From an uncultured Candidatus Altimarinota bacterium (GTDB lineage Bacteria; Patescibacteriota; Gracilibacteria; BD1-5; UBA2023), in assembly GCA_938036655.1 (NCBI GenBank), contig CALHQS010000056.1, forward strand, positions 1 through 43,622: DNA of 43,622 nucleotides, written 5' to 3'. Below are positions 1 through 8,029 of the stretch, piece after piece. The translations under genes were made by a program, and so were the position numbers. Positions within the stretch are counted from its first letter, which is position 1, and every line of letters starts with the position of its first letter. The notes under the pieces are model-generated. The model had not been told where the DNA came from, searched no databases, and saw nothing but the letters and a program-made list of their open reading frames with translations.

Positions 1-11
1 CCATAGAAACA

Positions 12-120
12 ACACCTCCTTAGCTCGTTGTCATGGCATCTCACAAGGGGAGAAGCCGTCTTCCCCCCACTCATCTCAATATACTACTCCCATTATAGGG
101 AAAATTGCTGAATATGGCAA
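12..120 (-). promoter_or_regulatory. sigma70-type promoter and strong ribosome binding site at window edge
   Basis: Read leftward, TTGCCA (115-120) and TATAAT (92-97) are separated by 17 bases, a textbook promoter. The transcript then contains a G/C-rich hairpin (about 47-68) and a strong Shine-Dalgarno AAGGAGGTG (about 12-20), followed by ATGG at 4-1, so a gene probably starts there and leaves the window. Strong Shine-Dalgarno sites are not seen before the other genes I checked in this window, which have A/T-only leaders. With the high G+C of 1-310 this suggests the block comes from another genome. Confidence 0.6.
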
Positions 121-151
121 GATACAGCGACAAATTCCTCTCCCTGCTCTT

Positions 152-357
152 TCACACCATTCCTGTGGAACCAAAACCTCCGCAGCGTTTTTCACCACCA
201 CCCGCTCCATCTCCGTCCACCGTACGATACCCATGAAAGATTCCTTGGGCAATCCGCATCCCTTTCTCCACGACAATAGGGGTGTCACTGTGATTATAAA
301 GCGCTACCATGATGTGACCTTCATTATCATCATTATCATAATAATCATTATTATTTT
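152..357 (-). pseudogene. dut: 3' fragment of dUTP diphosphatase (dUTPase), N-terminus missing
   Basis: The minus strand encodes the last three motifs of a trimeric dUTPase, which hydrolyses dUTP to dUMP and keeps uracil out of DNA. Visible are HIMVALYNHSD (motif III region), GMRIAQ (motif IV) and CGGFGSTG (motif V). Motifs I and II, about the first half of the protein, are absent: upstream the frame runs into low-complexity Asn/Asp/Tyr codons and a TAA near 355-357. A TGA at 152-154 falls two residues after motif V, exactly where a normal dUTPase ends. Elsewhere in this window TGA is glycine, which here would add about 44 unrelated residues. The fragment therefore appears written in the standard code. 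G+C by hand count is 98 of 190 at 121-310. It is either foreign or contaminating sequence joined at 311-360, or a decayed gene. Confidence 0.7.
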
Positions 358-394
358 AATTACAATTTTGTTTAAAACAAAAATTTGTAATTTT
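358..394. promoter_or_regulatory. AT-rich inverted repeat between divergent genes
   Basis: The arms ATTACAA.TTTTGTTT and AAACAAAAATTTGTAAT form an imperfect palindrome just before the sortase start codon. On the plus strand it is followed by T-runs, so it could act as a terminator for rightward reading, or as an operator for the downstream gene. Nothing in the sequence decides between these. Confidence 0.4.
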
Positions 395-409
395 TAATTT
401 TTTAATTTT

Positions 410-3403
410 ATGTTTAAAAAGTTTTTGTCAATATTGGTTATTGCTAGCTTTTTGATAGGAAATTTTTGATTTTTCCCTATAGCGAGAGCAGATGATCAAG
501 ATACAACTGCAACAGTATCTCAAAACTGAGTAAAAAAAAGAACTATTAGAGTTCATAGAAATCCTCCAAAAGACTCTAGAGTTCCAGCAGGAGCAGATTT
601 GACTGAAGAGGTTAATGAAATGGTTATATGATCTAATCAAGCTTTATATTGAGTACCTGCACTCACTCCAGAACAATATGCTTGAGATGATGGTTATAAA
701 GAAATGTGGCTATCTATTTATGATGCAATGGAAAATAAACCTGCAAATATTACAAGGGAAGAATATGCAGAGGCTAGAAAAAAGTCTAATCCTTCTTCTT
801 GGTTTAATTATTTTTATGAAAAATATAATACTTTATCTTCTGAAGAAAAGGCAAAATATATAGATAGAAATGATTATGCGAGTAAGAAACATCAAAGTTA
901 TTGAGAAATTTGAAACGGAATTTTTACTTGTTTTTCTAGTAATTGTTACAGAACTTATTGATATAATACAAAGCCAGATTGAAGTGGTACATATTATAGA
1001 ATGTGATATCCACTTCCAGCTGATGCTCCAAAAGATATGGATTTGTACCTTCAATGGATAGGTTTAAAGGATATGTTATGAATGTTTTCTGATATTCAAA
1101 AAGTTAAACCAACAATATATTTAGAGGAAAATAATGAAATGGATTCTACATTAGAAAGCAAGCATTCAACTGTAGAAACTTCTTATCAAGTAGATCAATC
1201 TTGAAGTTTACATTATAAGGCTACTTTAAATTTTGATAAAATTCGTAATTCACTAAGAGTTCTATGGTGAAGAATTGATAAAATAAAAGGATGGACTTGA
1301 TATGTAAAAGTGAAAATTGATAAAAGATTAAAATTTGATAAAGATGTAGAAGCTGTTTATGAATCAACTTGGCTAAGACTTGATCCTACAAAACTTCAAG
1401 AATTTGATGCAAAAAATATCAGATATAATGGAAATAAAACTTATTTCACTTTTTCTCCAGAAAGAATGCAAAGATTTAAAAATGCTGACTGAGAATATGA
1501 AATAAGTATACCAGTTACACTTATTGACCTGAAAAAATTTGCAGAATTATCTTTTGAAGATTTTATGAAACCTATGTGGCTTTCTGTAGCTGATAATTAT
1601 AAGAAAGGTTTAAATTCTTCTATTTCAGAACAAAATTATAATGAAATAGCCACTTCAGAAAATCCAGTTATAAAGGTAGGTGGTCAAATCAATTTGAAAA
1701 TAGTTTGAGATGCAGGTTGATTTTTAGGAACACAAACCTATACAAACTGAGATCCAAAAGCACCAGATGTATATGCTAGACTTTGGCCAACAGGTAAATT
1801 AACTATTGATTTCAAAGAATACAAAAATGAAACAAATGAGCTAACTTCACCAGTTGATGAAGAGTGAAAAACTAAAGATTCAAAAAATTGGACTTTTATG
1901 TGAAGGAGTTTACATGAAAAATTTGCTTGAATTGAAAATAATGTAAATATCTATGCAAATTCATTTTTCTTAACTGATTCAATTGATAATATTCCAACTG
2001 ATTTAGAATCAAAAAATATTAAAGAACCTACAAAAATTACTCATCCTGAGATTGATGGTTATGTTTTTGTAGAAGTAAAAGATAATAAAGTTTCTGATTG
2101 AGTTACAGAAGAAAATAGAGTAAATTGATTCTGAAGTTATGATTATAAAACTCCTGCTCATAGAACTCTACTTTATGCAAAAAAATGAGGTGAAGTTGAT
2201 GTAAAATATTATATTTTATGAACTGAAGTAGAAATTCAAGAATGACATATTGTTGCTCCTGAAAATTCTCCATTTGGAAAAGATTATAATTTAAAAAGCT
2301 TCACTGAAAAGAATGGGGGTTATGTTTGAATTCCAGAAGAAATTGAGAAAAACTGAATCGTTTACGTTTTAGTAAAAAGTGAGAATACGCCAACTCTGAA
2401 AGAAGGTTCTGCTGCTATTGCTTGAGAGGTAAAATTAGAAAAACAAACAATCAAACTACAATATGAGCCTAAGAAAATATCGGAGATACCTTCTTGACCT
2501 GGTGGTGGAATTGGAGGCTGAAATATTCCAAAAGAACCAAATCCAGTAACACCATTACCAAAACCACCAGTAGATCCAGTAACTCCACCAAAAGAAAATC
2601 CAAAACCGGAAGTTCCAAATGTTCCAACAGAACCAATAACTCCAACTACACCTGTTGAGCCAAATCAACCGATTGAATTAATAAAATTAGAAGATAAAAA
2701 ACCGGAAGTAAAATGAAATAAAATAAAAAAATATCCAAAAAAACTTCCAAAAACATGACATTTCTCTGAAGAAGAAATTTATAAAAAAGCTGGAATTGTG
2801 TGAAAAAAAACAAAGCAAGTGGTTGAAACAAGACTACCAAATAAAGAAACATTTAGACTAGCAGGAACTACAAATACAGAACTATCTCATTGGTTAGAAG
2901 TAGTACCAAAAGAAGATAGAAATAAAAATAAATATCTAGTGATTCCATCTTCATGATTAGTAATGCCAATAAATGAAGTAAAAGAAAATAGTAAAGAATA
3001 CAATAACTTTATAAATGGTTGAGAAGAAGATTTCCATGAAACATTAAAAACAGGAAGTGTAGAAATACCATGAACAAGCTTAAATGGATATGGAGAAATA
3101 TGAAATAAAGTAATAGCATGACATTCATCATATTTCAAAAATTCAAATGCAAGATATAAAACACATTTCCAAAAAATAATCTGAATGGAAAAAAATGAAG
3201 AAATCTGGATCTATGAAAAAAATGCAGAATGAAAATATACAAGATATGTATATAAAGTAAGAGCCTCATATAATACAAAAGATACAGATATAGAAGCAAT
3301 AAAACCAACAGAAAATTCAGTACTTACACTATTTACATGTACACCGATTTGATGAGTAACAGGTAGATGGATAGTAAAAGCTGATTTCTCTTACAAAAAC
3401 TAA
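410..3403 (+). CDS. giant secreted sortase-domain protein with internal LPKTG motif
   Basis: A single 997-codon frame appears when TGA is read as glycine (about 44 in-frame TGA). Residues 1-27 form a signal peptide or membrane anchor ending near ARA. A long extracellular region follows, with a MucBP-like segment around 590-640, then a Gly/Pro-rich linker around 690-760. LPKTG lies at residues 779-783, its Gly encoded by TGA (2756-2758). The last ~120 residues are a sortase transpeptidase: His905 in AGHSSY, Cys977 in TLFTCTP and Arg986 in GRW form the expected triad. Sortases cleave an LPXTG-type motif and transfer the protein to the cell surface or to pilin-like polymers. Most sortases are 200-300 aa, so this size and the built-in motif are unusual. 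A likely substrate is the protein at 21602-22504. No Shine-Dalgarno precedes the ATG. A strong terminator follows directly. Confidence 0.88.
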
Positions 3404-3431
3404 AAAAGAAGTGATTTATCACTTCTTTTTT
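3402..3431 (+). terminator. rho-independent terminator of the sortase gene
   Basis: AAAAAAGAAGTGAT pairs with ATCACTTCTTTTTT across a short loop, giving a long perfect stem ending in a T-run immediately after the TAA stop. Confidence 0.9.
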
Positions 3432-3574
3432 AGTTAAATAAATATAAGATTTAAGTTTTTGATTTTTTTTATGTTTTTTTACTTTTTCTTGCACATCTCG
3501 TATTCTTATTTAAATATATTTTTTTACATTTGCTCGTGTGAGTTTTTTTATTCTCGCCTAAAATGTGAAAAATT

Positions 3575-3628
3575 TGCAAAAAATAAAAAGATGTTAGGAG
3601 TCTTACGAAGACACATTTTAACATCTTT
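3575..3628 (-). terminator. rho-independent terminator downstream of tRNA-Leu
   Basis: Read leftward, AAAGATGTTA pairs with TAACATCTTT around an inner GTCTT/AAGAC stem, followed by TTATTTTTT. It lies about 15 bases past the 3' CCA end of the tRNA and is oriented to end its transcript. Confidence 0.8.
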
Positions 3629-3642
3629 ATAATTGATAAGCA

Positions 3643-3728
3643 TGGTGCCCAGGGCGGGACTTGAACCCGCACGTCCGTGAAGACAGGGGATTTTGAGTCC
3701 CCCGTGTCTACCATTCCACCACCTGGGC
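3643..3728 (-). tRNA. tRNA-Leu (anticodon CAA)
   Basis: An 86-nt cloverleaf on the minus strand. Acceptor arms GCCCAGG and CCTGGGC pair, discriminator A is followed by a gene-encoded CCA, and the T arm carries GTTCAAGTC. The anticodon loop CTCAAAA on a GGGGA/TCCCC stem gives anticodon CAA, reading UUG leucine codons. A long variable arm with its own stem (class II) agrees with leucine. The glycine tRNA with UCA anticodon expected in this lineage is not in the window. Confidence 0.95.
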
Positions 3729-3807
3729 AAGATTTTCAGAATTTTATAGAAACTTTACATAAAGTCAAATAAAAATTTCAGATTTTAATTTTTAAATCAA
3801 TTTTTTC

Positions 3808-3835
3808 TCGACTTTTTAAAAATTTTTCGTATAAT
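3808..3835 (+). promoter_or_regulatory. probable prfA promoter
   Basis: TCGACT (3808-3813) and TATAAT (3830-3835) are separated by 16 bases, and the start codon follows 21 bases later in an A/T-only leader with no Shine-Dalgarno. Confidence 0.6.
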
Positions 3836-3856
3836 CCTTTTTATTTAAAAAATTTT

Positions 3857-4936
3857 ATGAAATTTCAACTTGATAATCTTATTACTGAATACGAAAATTT
3901 GGAACAAGAGCTGGCTGATCCAGCGATTTTTTCTGACATCAAACGCCTTAAATCTGTGAATCAGAAGAAAAAAAATCTTGAAAAAACCGTAGAATTGTAC
4001 AAGATTTATAAAAATTTGTATGCCAATTATGAGGAAGCAAAAACGCTCGTGGTAAACGAAAAAGATCCAGAAATGCTTGAGCTCATGAAAATGGAAATTG
4101 CCGAAGCGGAAGAAAAAATTCCAGTACTGGAAGAAGAGCTCAAAATCGCTCTTTTACCAAAAGATCCAAATGATGAAAAAAATATTATTCTCGAAGTTCG
4201 CGCCGGTGCTGGTGGTGATGAGGCGGGACTTTTTGCGATGGAATTGGCTGAAGCGTACAAAAATTTTGCCCGCAATGAGGGTTTTGGTGTTGAGATGACC
4301 TCGGAATCTTTCAATGATGCTGGTGGATACAAGGAAGTGATTTTTGAGGTAAAAGGGGAGGGTGCGTATTCTCGATTCAAATATGAATCTGGTGTTCATC
4401 GTGTTCAGCGGATTCCTGCGACAGAAAAAAATGGTCGCGTTCATACTTCGACGGTGACGGTCGCCGTAATGCCAGAAGCAGAAGATGTGGAAATCGAAAT
4501 TCGCGAAGAAGATCTTGAAATTATGGCATGTCGCGCGTCTGGTGCAGGTGGCCAGCATGTCAACAAAACCAATTCTGCCATTCGTGTCGTACATATTCCA
4601 ACTGGATTGGCGGTAGAATGTCAGGATCAACGTTCTCAATTGCAAAATAAAGTGAAGGCGATTTCAGTTTTGAAAGCTCGACTTTTTGCTATGGAAGAAG
4701 CAAAAAAAGCAGCCGAGGAAGGAGCGGCTCGTTTGGCTCAGGTAGGATCTGGTGATCGCTCCGAAAAAATCCGCACATACAACTATCCACAGGATCGAAT
4801 CACGGATCATCGAATTGGTGCCAATTTTTCAAACATTCCTGTCGTAATGAGTGGCGATTTGGGTGATATTTTTGATGCGCTCGCGATTGCAGATCAAACG
4901 ATGAAACTCGAAGAGGCTTCTAAAGGTGCGGAATAA
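3857..4936 (+). CDS. prfA: peptide chain release factor 1
   Basis: A 359-aa class I release factor of normal length. It recognises UAA and UAG in the ribosomal A site and triggers hydrolysis of the peptidyl-tRNA. The catalytic GGQ tripeptide is at residues 231-233, followed by HVNKTNSAIRV. The stop-codon-reading tripeptide PAT is at 187-189 (IPATEKNGRVHTS), which marks RF1; RF2 would carry SPF and read UGA. This fits an organism in which UGA is glycine: RF1 must be kept and RF2 is dispensable. The gene contains no in-frame TGA. It has its own promoter upstream and a weak hairpin downstream (about 5004-5030). Confidence 0.97.
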   Translation: MKFQLDNLITEYENLEQELADPAIFSDIKRLKSVNQKKKNLEKTVELYKIYKNLYANYEEAKTLVVNEKDPEMLELMKMEIAEAEEKIPVLEEELKIALLPKDPNDEKNIILEVRAGAGGDEAGLFAMELAEAYKNFARNEGFGVEMTSESFNDAGGYKEVIFEVKGEGAYSRFKYESGVHRVQRIPATEKNGRVHTSTVTVAVMPEAEDVEIEIREEDLEIMACRASGAGGQHVNKTNSAIRVVHIPTGLAVECQDQRSQLQNKVKAISVLKARLFAMEEAKKAAEEGAARLAQVGSGDRSEKIRTYNYPQDRITDHRIGANFSNIPVVMSGDLGDIFDALAIADQTMKLEEASKGAE

Positions 4937-5031
4937 AATTGTAGTTTTTTCGATGATGCAACTTTCGATTACTAAAAAGTGACTTAATTAGTTATAATAC
5001 AAAAACTCCATCAGAGATTGATGAAGTTTTG

Positions 5032-5181
5032 ATGAAGATAGAAAAATTGTGAGCAATGATTGTAAAACTAGTATAAAAAATATTTTGTGATAATTATCTC
5101 AAGAGATTTGAATGATTATATTTTGATGTGGCTTACAATCCGCATTGGAAACTTGACGAGGATGATAATTTGAAATTGTAA
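5032..5181 (+). pseudogene. possible decayed small gene
   Basis: An ATG frame reads MKIEKLGAMIVKLV, meets TAA at 5074-5076, then continues in the same frame for about 34 residues with a protein-like composition (FDVAYNPHWKLDEDDNLKL) to a second TAA. It uses TGA as Gly twice. A TATAAT box lies at 4992-4997. The family is not recognised. It may be a small gene interrupted by a stop or chance coding in an intergenic stretch. The rest of 4937-5235 shows only the weak hairpin after prfA. Confidence 0.3.
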
Positions 5182-5235
5182 TAAAAATTTCCTGATATAC
5201 TAAAGTCTCACAGAAATTTTACTATGAAGTCCGAA

Positions 5236-5265
5236 AACTCCTAATAAAATAGGAGTTATTTTTTT
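5236..5265. terminator. hairpin with T-run between convergent units
   Basis: AACTCC and GGAGTT enclose an A/T loop and are followed by ATTTTTTT on the plus strand. On the minus strand it follows the stop codon of the small gene at 5317-5472 by about 50 bases, so it may serve both directions. Confidence 0.75.
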
Positions 5266-5316
5266 GTATTTTTTTAAGATTTCCCTTTATTTCTCTGATC
5301 ACCTGTTTGGCAATAC

Positions 5317-5472
5317 TTATCCGTTCTTCTTTTTCATGTATTCAGTGAAGGCTGTCAGCATTCCTATCAAGCCCTCCTCAAAGAGTTCCTGTTCTTCTTC
5401 ACTCAGATTTTTGTACCATTCAAGCATTTCTTCTGCTTGTTGTTCGTGGAAGTCAGTATCGTTCGTAGTCAT
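5317..5472 (-). CDS. small acidic protein of unknown function (51 aa)
   Basis: A 51-residue minus-strand frame beginning MTTNDTDFHEQQAEEM and ending EYMKKKNG before TAA. It is strongly acidic in the middle (LSEEEQELFEEG) and predicted by eye to be mostly helical with no membrane segment. It contains no TGA. It lies between the distal end of the CRISPR array and a terminator, in the direction of array transcription, so it could be transcribed from its own start or as array read-through. The family is not recognised; no link to CRISPR function can be shown. Confidence 0.55.
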   Translation of the reverse strand: MTTNDTDFHEQQAEEMLEWYKNLSEEEQELFEEGLIGMLTAFTEYMKKKNG

Positions 5473-5526
5473 AAAAAATAATTTATATTTCAAAAAATAA
5501 GTCCTTTAATCTTAGAAATTTAATAA

Positions 5527-5937
5527 CGCTACAACAGTAGAAATTTAATAACGAAATTTGAGCAAAGAGACAACGCTCTTCTATGGCTCATCTACAACAG
5601 TAGAAATTTACTAATGAGATTTGAGAATACGAAGAATTTCACCTCTCATTTATCTACAACAGTAGAAATTTACTAATGAGATTTGAGAAAGTCTTGAAAA
5701 ACGCTTGAGTAAAGATCTACAACAGTAGAAATTTACTAATGAGATTTGAGATTTTCAATGATAGTTTGGGTTATAACATCTACAACAGTAGAAATTTACT
5801 AATGAGATTTGAGAGAAATTTTCTGATATTCTGTCGCGAATCTACAACAGTAGAAATTTACTAATGAGATTTGAGCCTTACGCTGAAGCTCTCGCTGCTA
5901 AATCTACAACAGTAGAAATTTACTAATGAGATTTGAG
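5527..5937 (-). CRISPR. type V-A CRISPR array, 7 repeats and 6 spacers
   Basis: Thirty-six-base repeats start at 5527 (degenerate), 5590, 5652, 5715, 5778, 5840 and 5902. Spacers are 26-27 bases (5563-5589, 5626-5651, 5688-5714, 5751-5777, 5814-5839, 5876-5901). On the minus strand each repeat ends AATTTCTACTGTTGTAGAT, the Cas12a crRNA handle whose UCUAC/GUAGA stem is processed by Cas12a itself. Transcription is therefore leftward, with the leader at the 5938 side next to cas2. The repeat at 5527 is the leader-distal one and has several substitutions, as trailer repeats usually do. A further half-repeat (TTAGAAATTTAATAACG, about 5513-5529) precedes it and looks like an older decayed unit. No spacer match was found by eye in this window. 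Confidence 0.97.
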
Positions 5938-6157
5938 AGCGAAAAAGTGATATTTAAGCCAAAAAGATGCAATATATTCCTAAATGAATATAGACTTCTT
6001 GGCTTAAAATCGTTTCATTAAAAAATTAAGACTGAGGTTTGCATTGTCTCAATCAAATATCATTACCAAAATTTCCACCGAAAGGTGATTGTTGAATTTG
6101 GGAATGTTAAAGAACTGCTAGAATTGTAGCAAAAATTTTTAAAAAATCAAATTTTAT
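5938..6157 (-). promoter_or_regulatory. CRISPR leader with promoter and long hairpin
   Basis: The 220 bases between cas2 and the first repeat carry no gene. Read leftward, TTGATT (6145-6150) and TACAAT (6123-6128) are separated by 16 bases, a plausible array promoter. Closer to the array, 5952-6008 forms an imperfect hairpin of about 56 bases: AAGCCAAGAAG pairs with CTTTTTGGCTT with one G-U, enclosing TATATTC/GAATATA. A small CACC-GAAA-GGTG hairpin lies near 6077-6088. Confidence 0.65.
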
Positions 6158-6439
6158 TTATTCAATGAATAAAAAATCCAAATCATCATTCGCGCCATAA
6201 CCATATTTGATAATCTTTTTCTCATCAGCCCTGGAAATAGGAACAATCAAAACCGTATCCGCTGGCGAAAACTGTGGCTCAAAAGTTCCTTCAATTTCCG
6301 CTTGAATAACGCTCAAAAGGCGGTCAGAATTTTGAATTTCATATACGCTGTACTGAATCCTTCGTCCGTATTTTGTCAGAAATTTTGAAAATTTGGTGCG
6401 AATTTTGTCATTCGCGATATCATACGAAATAATCAGCAT
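6158..6439 (-). CDS. cas2: CRISPR-associated endoribonuclease Cas2
   Basis: A 93-aa protein beginning MLIISYDIANDKIRTKF, the usual Cas2 ferredoxin-fold first strand with its Asp, followed by GRRIQYSVYEI. Cas2 dimers bridge two Cas1 dimers to form the spacer-integration complex. The ATG at 6439 is chosen because it gives the standard Cas2 start; longer upstream reading overlaps cas1 in another frame. It starts 1 base after the cas1 stop, so the two are translationally coupled. There is no in-frame TGA. The array leader follows immediately downstream. Confidence 0.95.
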   Translation of the reverse strand: MLIISYDIANDKIRTKFSKFLTKYGRRIQYSVYEIQNSDRLLSVIQAEIEGTFEPQFSPADTVLIVPISRADEKKIIKYGYGANDDLDFLFIE

Positions 6440-6440
6440 T

Positions 6441-7412
6441 TTACGAAAAAATATAAAAAGGGAATTGGTGTTTTTTAGGATCCAAAATGTGTCGATAAAA
6501 TCCATAAATATAATCATAAATGGCTTCTCGATGCGCCAAAATGGCTTTGGAAAAAATTTGAGAATATTTTTTAATGGCTTCTCATTTGAGAAAATATTGT
6601 CCATTTGCAAAGCCAAAGTCCGTATCTTTTATTTGTCCGAGATTAAAAGATTTTCGCATAGCTTCGTCGATAATCGGACGAAAAGGCTCTTGGATATCAC
6701 AAACAAGCGATTTTCTTTGATAAAATCGGCGATGGTAAAAGCCCTCATAAATGTCAAATCCGTACAACAGCAAAAGTGCTTCCAAAAAGTGAAACAAAAA
6801 TGTATAACCTATATCCAGCAAAAGATTATTTCTATCGATTTTGGTGCGCGGATATCGGCCCATCCAATCCATTTCGCGATAATATTCGTGGAAAAAATAC
6901 TTTGCTGCGTTACCTTCAATTCAGAGGAGTTGCTTGGAATTTTCACATACAGCCGCACTTCCTGCGAGAGAATGTAATTTATTTGCAGTTTTTTTGAGAA
7001 TTTCATTTTTCTGGCGAATTTTCGCGAGCAATAATTCCTGATTTTGGATTTTATTGGTAATGCAAATTTTGGACATTGTCACGCTGAGATTTTCATTACG
7101 AAAATTTTGATACTGCTTTTCACGAAGTAAAATATTGCCATTCAGCCCGCCACCAATCACACTCACGACTTCCAGATTTTTTCGTAGTAGAACGAGTGCC
7201 ACGCCAAAATTTTGTAATTTTCGAATGAGCTGTGTGCTAATTGTTGCCTCTCCAATAAGAAAAACCGCAAAAATTTTGTGCAAACTTGCTTGATTTTTTA
7301 TTTTTGAATCATCTTCCACGATAATATTTTCATTATGAAAACGAATATTTTTGACATCGTACGAATGAATGACCATTATGGATTTTTGTACAAAATCAGG
7401 TTTGGAAATCAT
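6441..7412 (-). CDS. cas1: CRISPR-associated integrase Cas1
   Basis: A 323-aa frame with TGA read as Gly at 6921-6923 (giving GIEGNAAKYFF) and 6582-6584. Cas1 catalyses integration of new spacers at the leader end of the array. The metal-binding residues are visible: Glu166 in GIEGNAA, His227 in YEGFYHRR and Glu242 in DIQEPFRP. The N-terminal beta domain precedes the helical catalytic domain as usual. Under the standard code the gene would break into three pieces, none with all three active-site residues. The start is uncertain between 7412 and the in-frame ATG at 7376 (MVIHSYDVKNIRF), which resembles other Cas1 starts better; neither has a Shine-Dalgarno. It lies 8 bases after cas4. Confidence 0.95.
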
Positions 7413-7420
7413 ATGAAAAA

Positions 7421-7972
7421 TTAAGAAATATCACAGAGATTTTTATAAATACAGCGAGCACATTTTGCAGGATTTTGTGAAAAATTTTCTGAAAGCCGAT
7501 AGTTTCGAAAATTCTCAATATATTTTTTGAAAATATTTTTTTCGCGTTCAGACGGCAAGGGAATTGGGTAATTTTTGTTGTCAATGAGCGAATGAAACCG
7601 TAATCCTGTCACGACATAACCCATTTCGGAAAGGCAAAAATATTGCCCATATAATTGCCAAATATAGCCCCGATAGACTTTGTTAATTTTTCGCTTTCTC
7701 TCGGTCAAAATGCCAGTTTTTGCGTCGTATAAATCAATTTTTCCCTGAACGCCAAATTCATGAGAAATAATCGAAATTCCTTGTAAAATATTTTTGCGAC
7801 TCGAATATTTGGCAGTATCAATGCTTTTGTGTGCGAGATGTCCGAGTGTCTGATCGACCTCATGGTAAATGCTTTTATTGAAATTCCCATAAATATGATG
7901 CCAATAAATCGAACGAGGGCAAAAAATGAAGTCATTGAGCTCCGACAGGAGAATGTAGTCAGCTGTATCCAT
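7421..7972 (-). CDS. cas4: CRISPR-associated exonuclease Cas4
   Basis: A 183-aa RecB-like nuclease with an iron-sulfur cluster, which trims prespacers and selects those next to a PAM before integration. Cys18 (FIFCPRSIYW) and Cys171, Cys174 and Cys180 (CARCIYKNLC) form the four-cysteine cluster site. The nuclease motifs are Asp80 (GKIDLYD), Glu91-x-Lys93 (TERK) and the QLYGQY motif near 107-111. The ATG at 7972 is preferred over an upstream TTG at 8023, because it places the LLSELNDFIFCPR motif at the usual distance from the N-terminus. It sits between cas12a and cas1 in one leftward operon. There is no in-frame TGA. Confidence 0.95.
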   Translation of the reverse strand: MDTADYILLSELNDFIFCPRSIYWHHIYGNFNKSIYHEVDQTLGHLAHKSIDTAKYSSRKNILQGISIISHEFGVQGKIDLYDAKTGILTERKRKINKVYRGYIWQLYGQYFCLSEMGYVVTGLRFHSLIDNKNYPIPLPSEREKNIFKKYIENFRNYRLSENFSQNPAKCARCIYKNLCDIS

Positions 7973-8029
7973 AAATAAAAATATGCTATAGTAATTATAG
8001 CATATTTTGTAAGAATTTTGCAAATATTT

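Noticed and set aside
410..3403. Series of short standard-code frames suggesting a degraded pseudogene
   Set aside because: Reading TGA as Gly gives one uninterrupted 997-codon frame ending in a sortase with all catalytic residues; no TAA or TAG interrupts it.
4027..4645. Minus-strand frames across prfA
   Set aside because: They are antisense shadows of a clearly conserved RF1 gene; no family motifs on that strand.
5264..5500. Plus-strand 78-aa frame
   Set aside because: It lies opposite the 51-aa acidic protein and has the Ser/Phe-rich composition typical of an antisense frame.
5938..6157. tracrRNA for the CRISPR locus
   Set aside because: No anti-repeat is visible, and type V-A arrays are processed by Cas12a alone.
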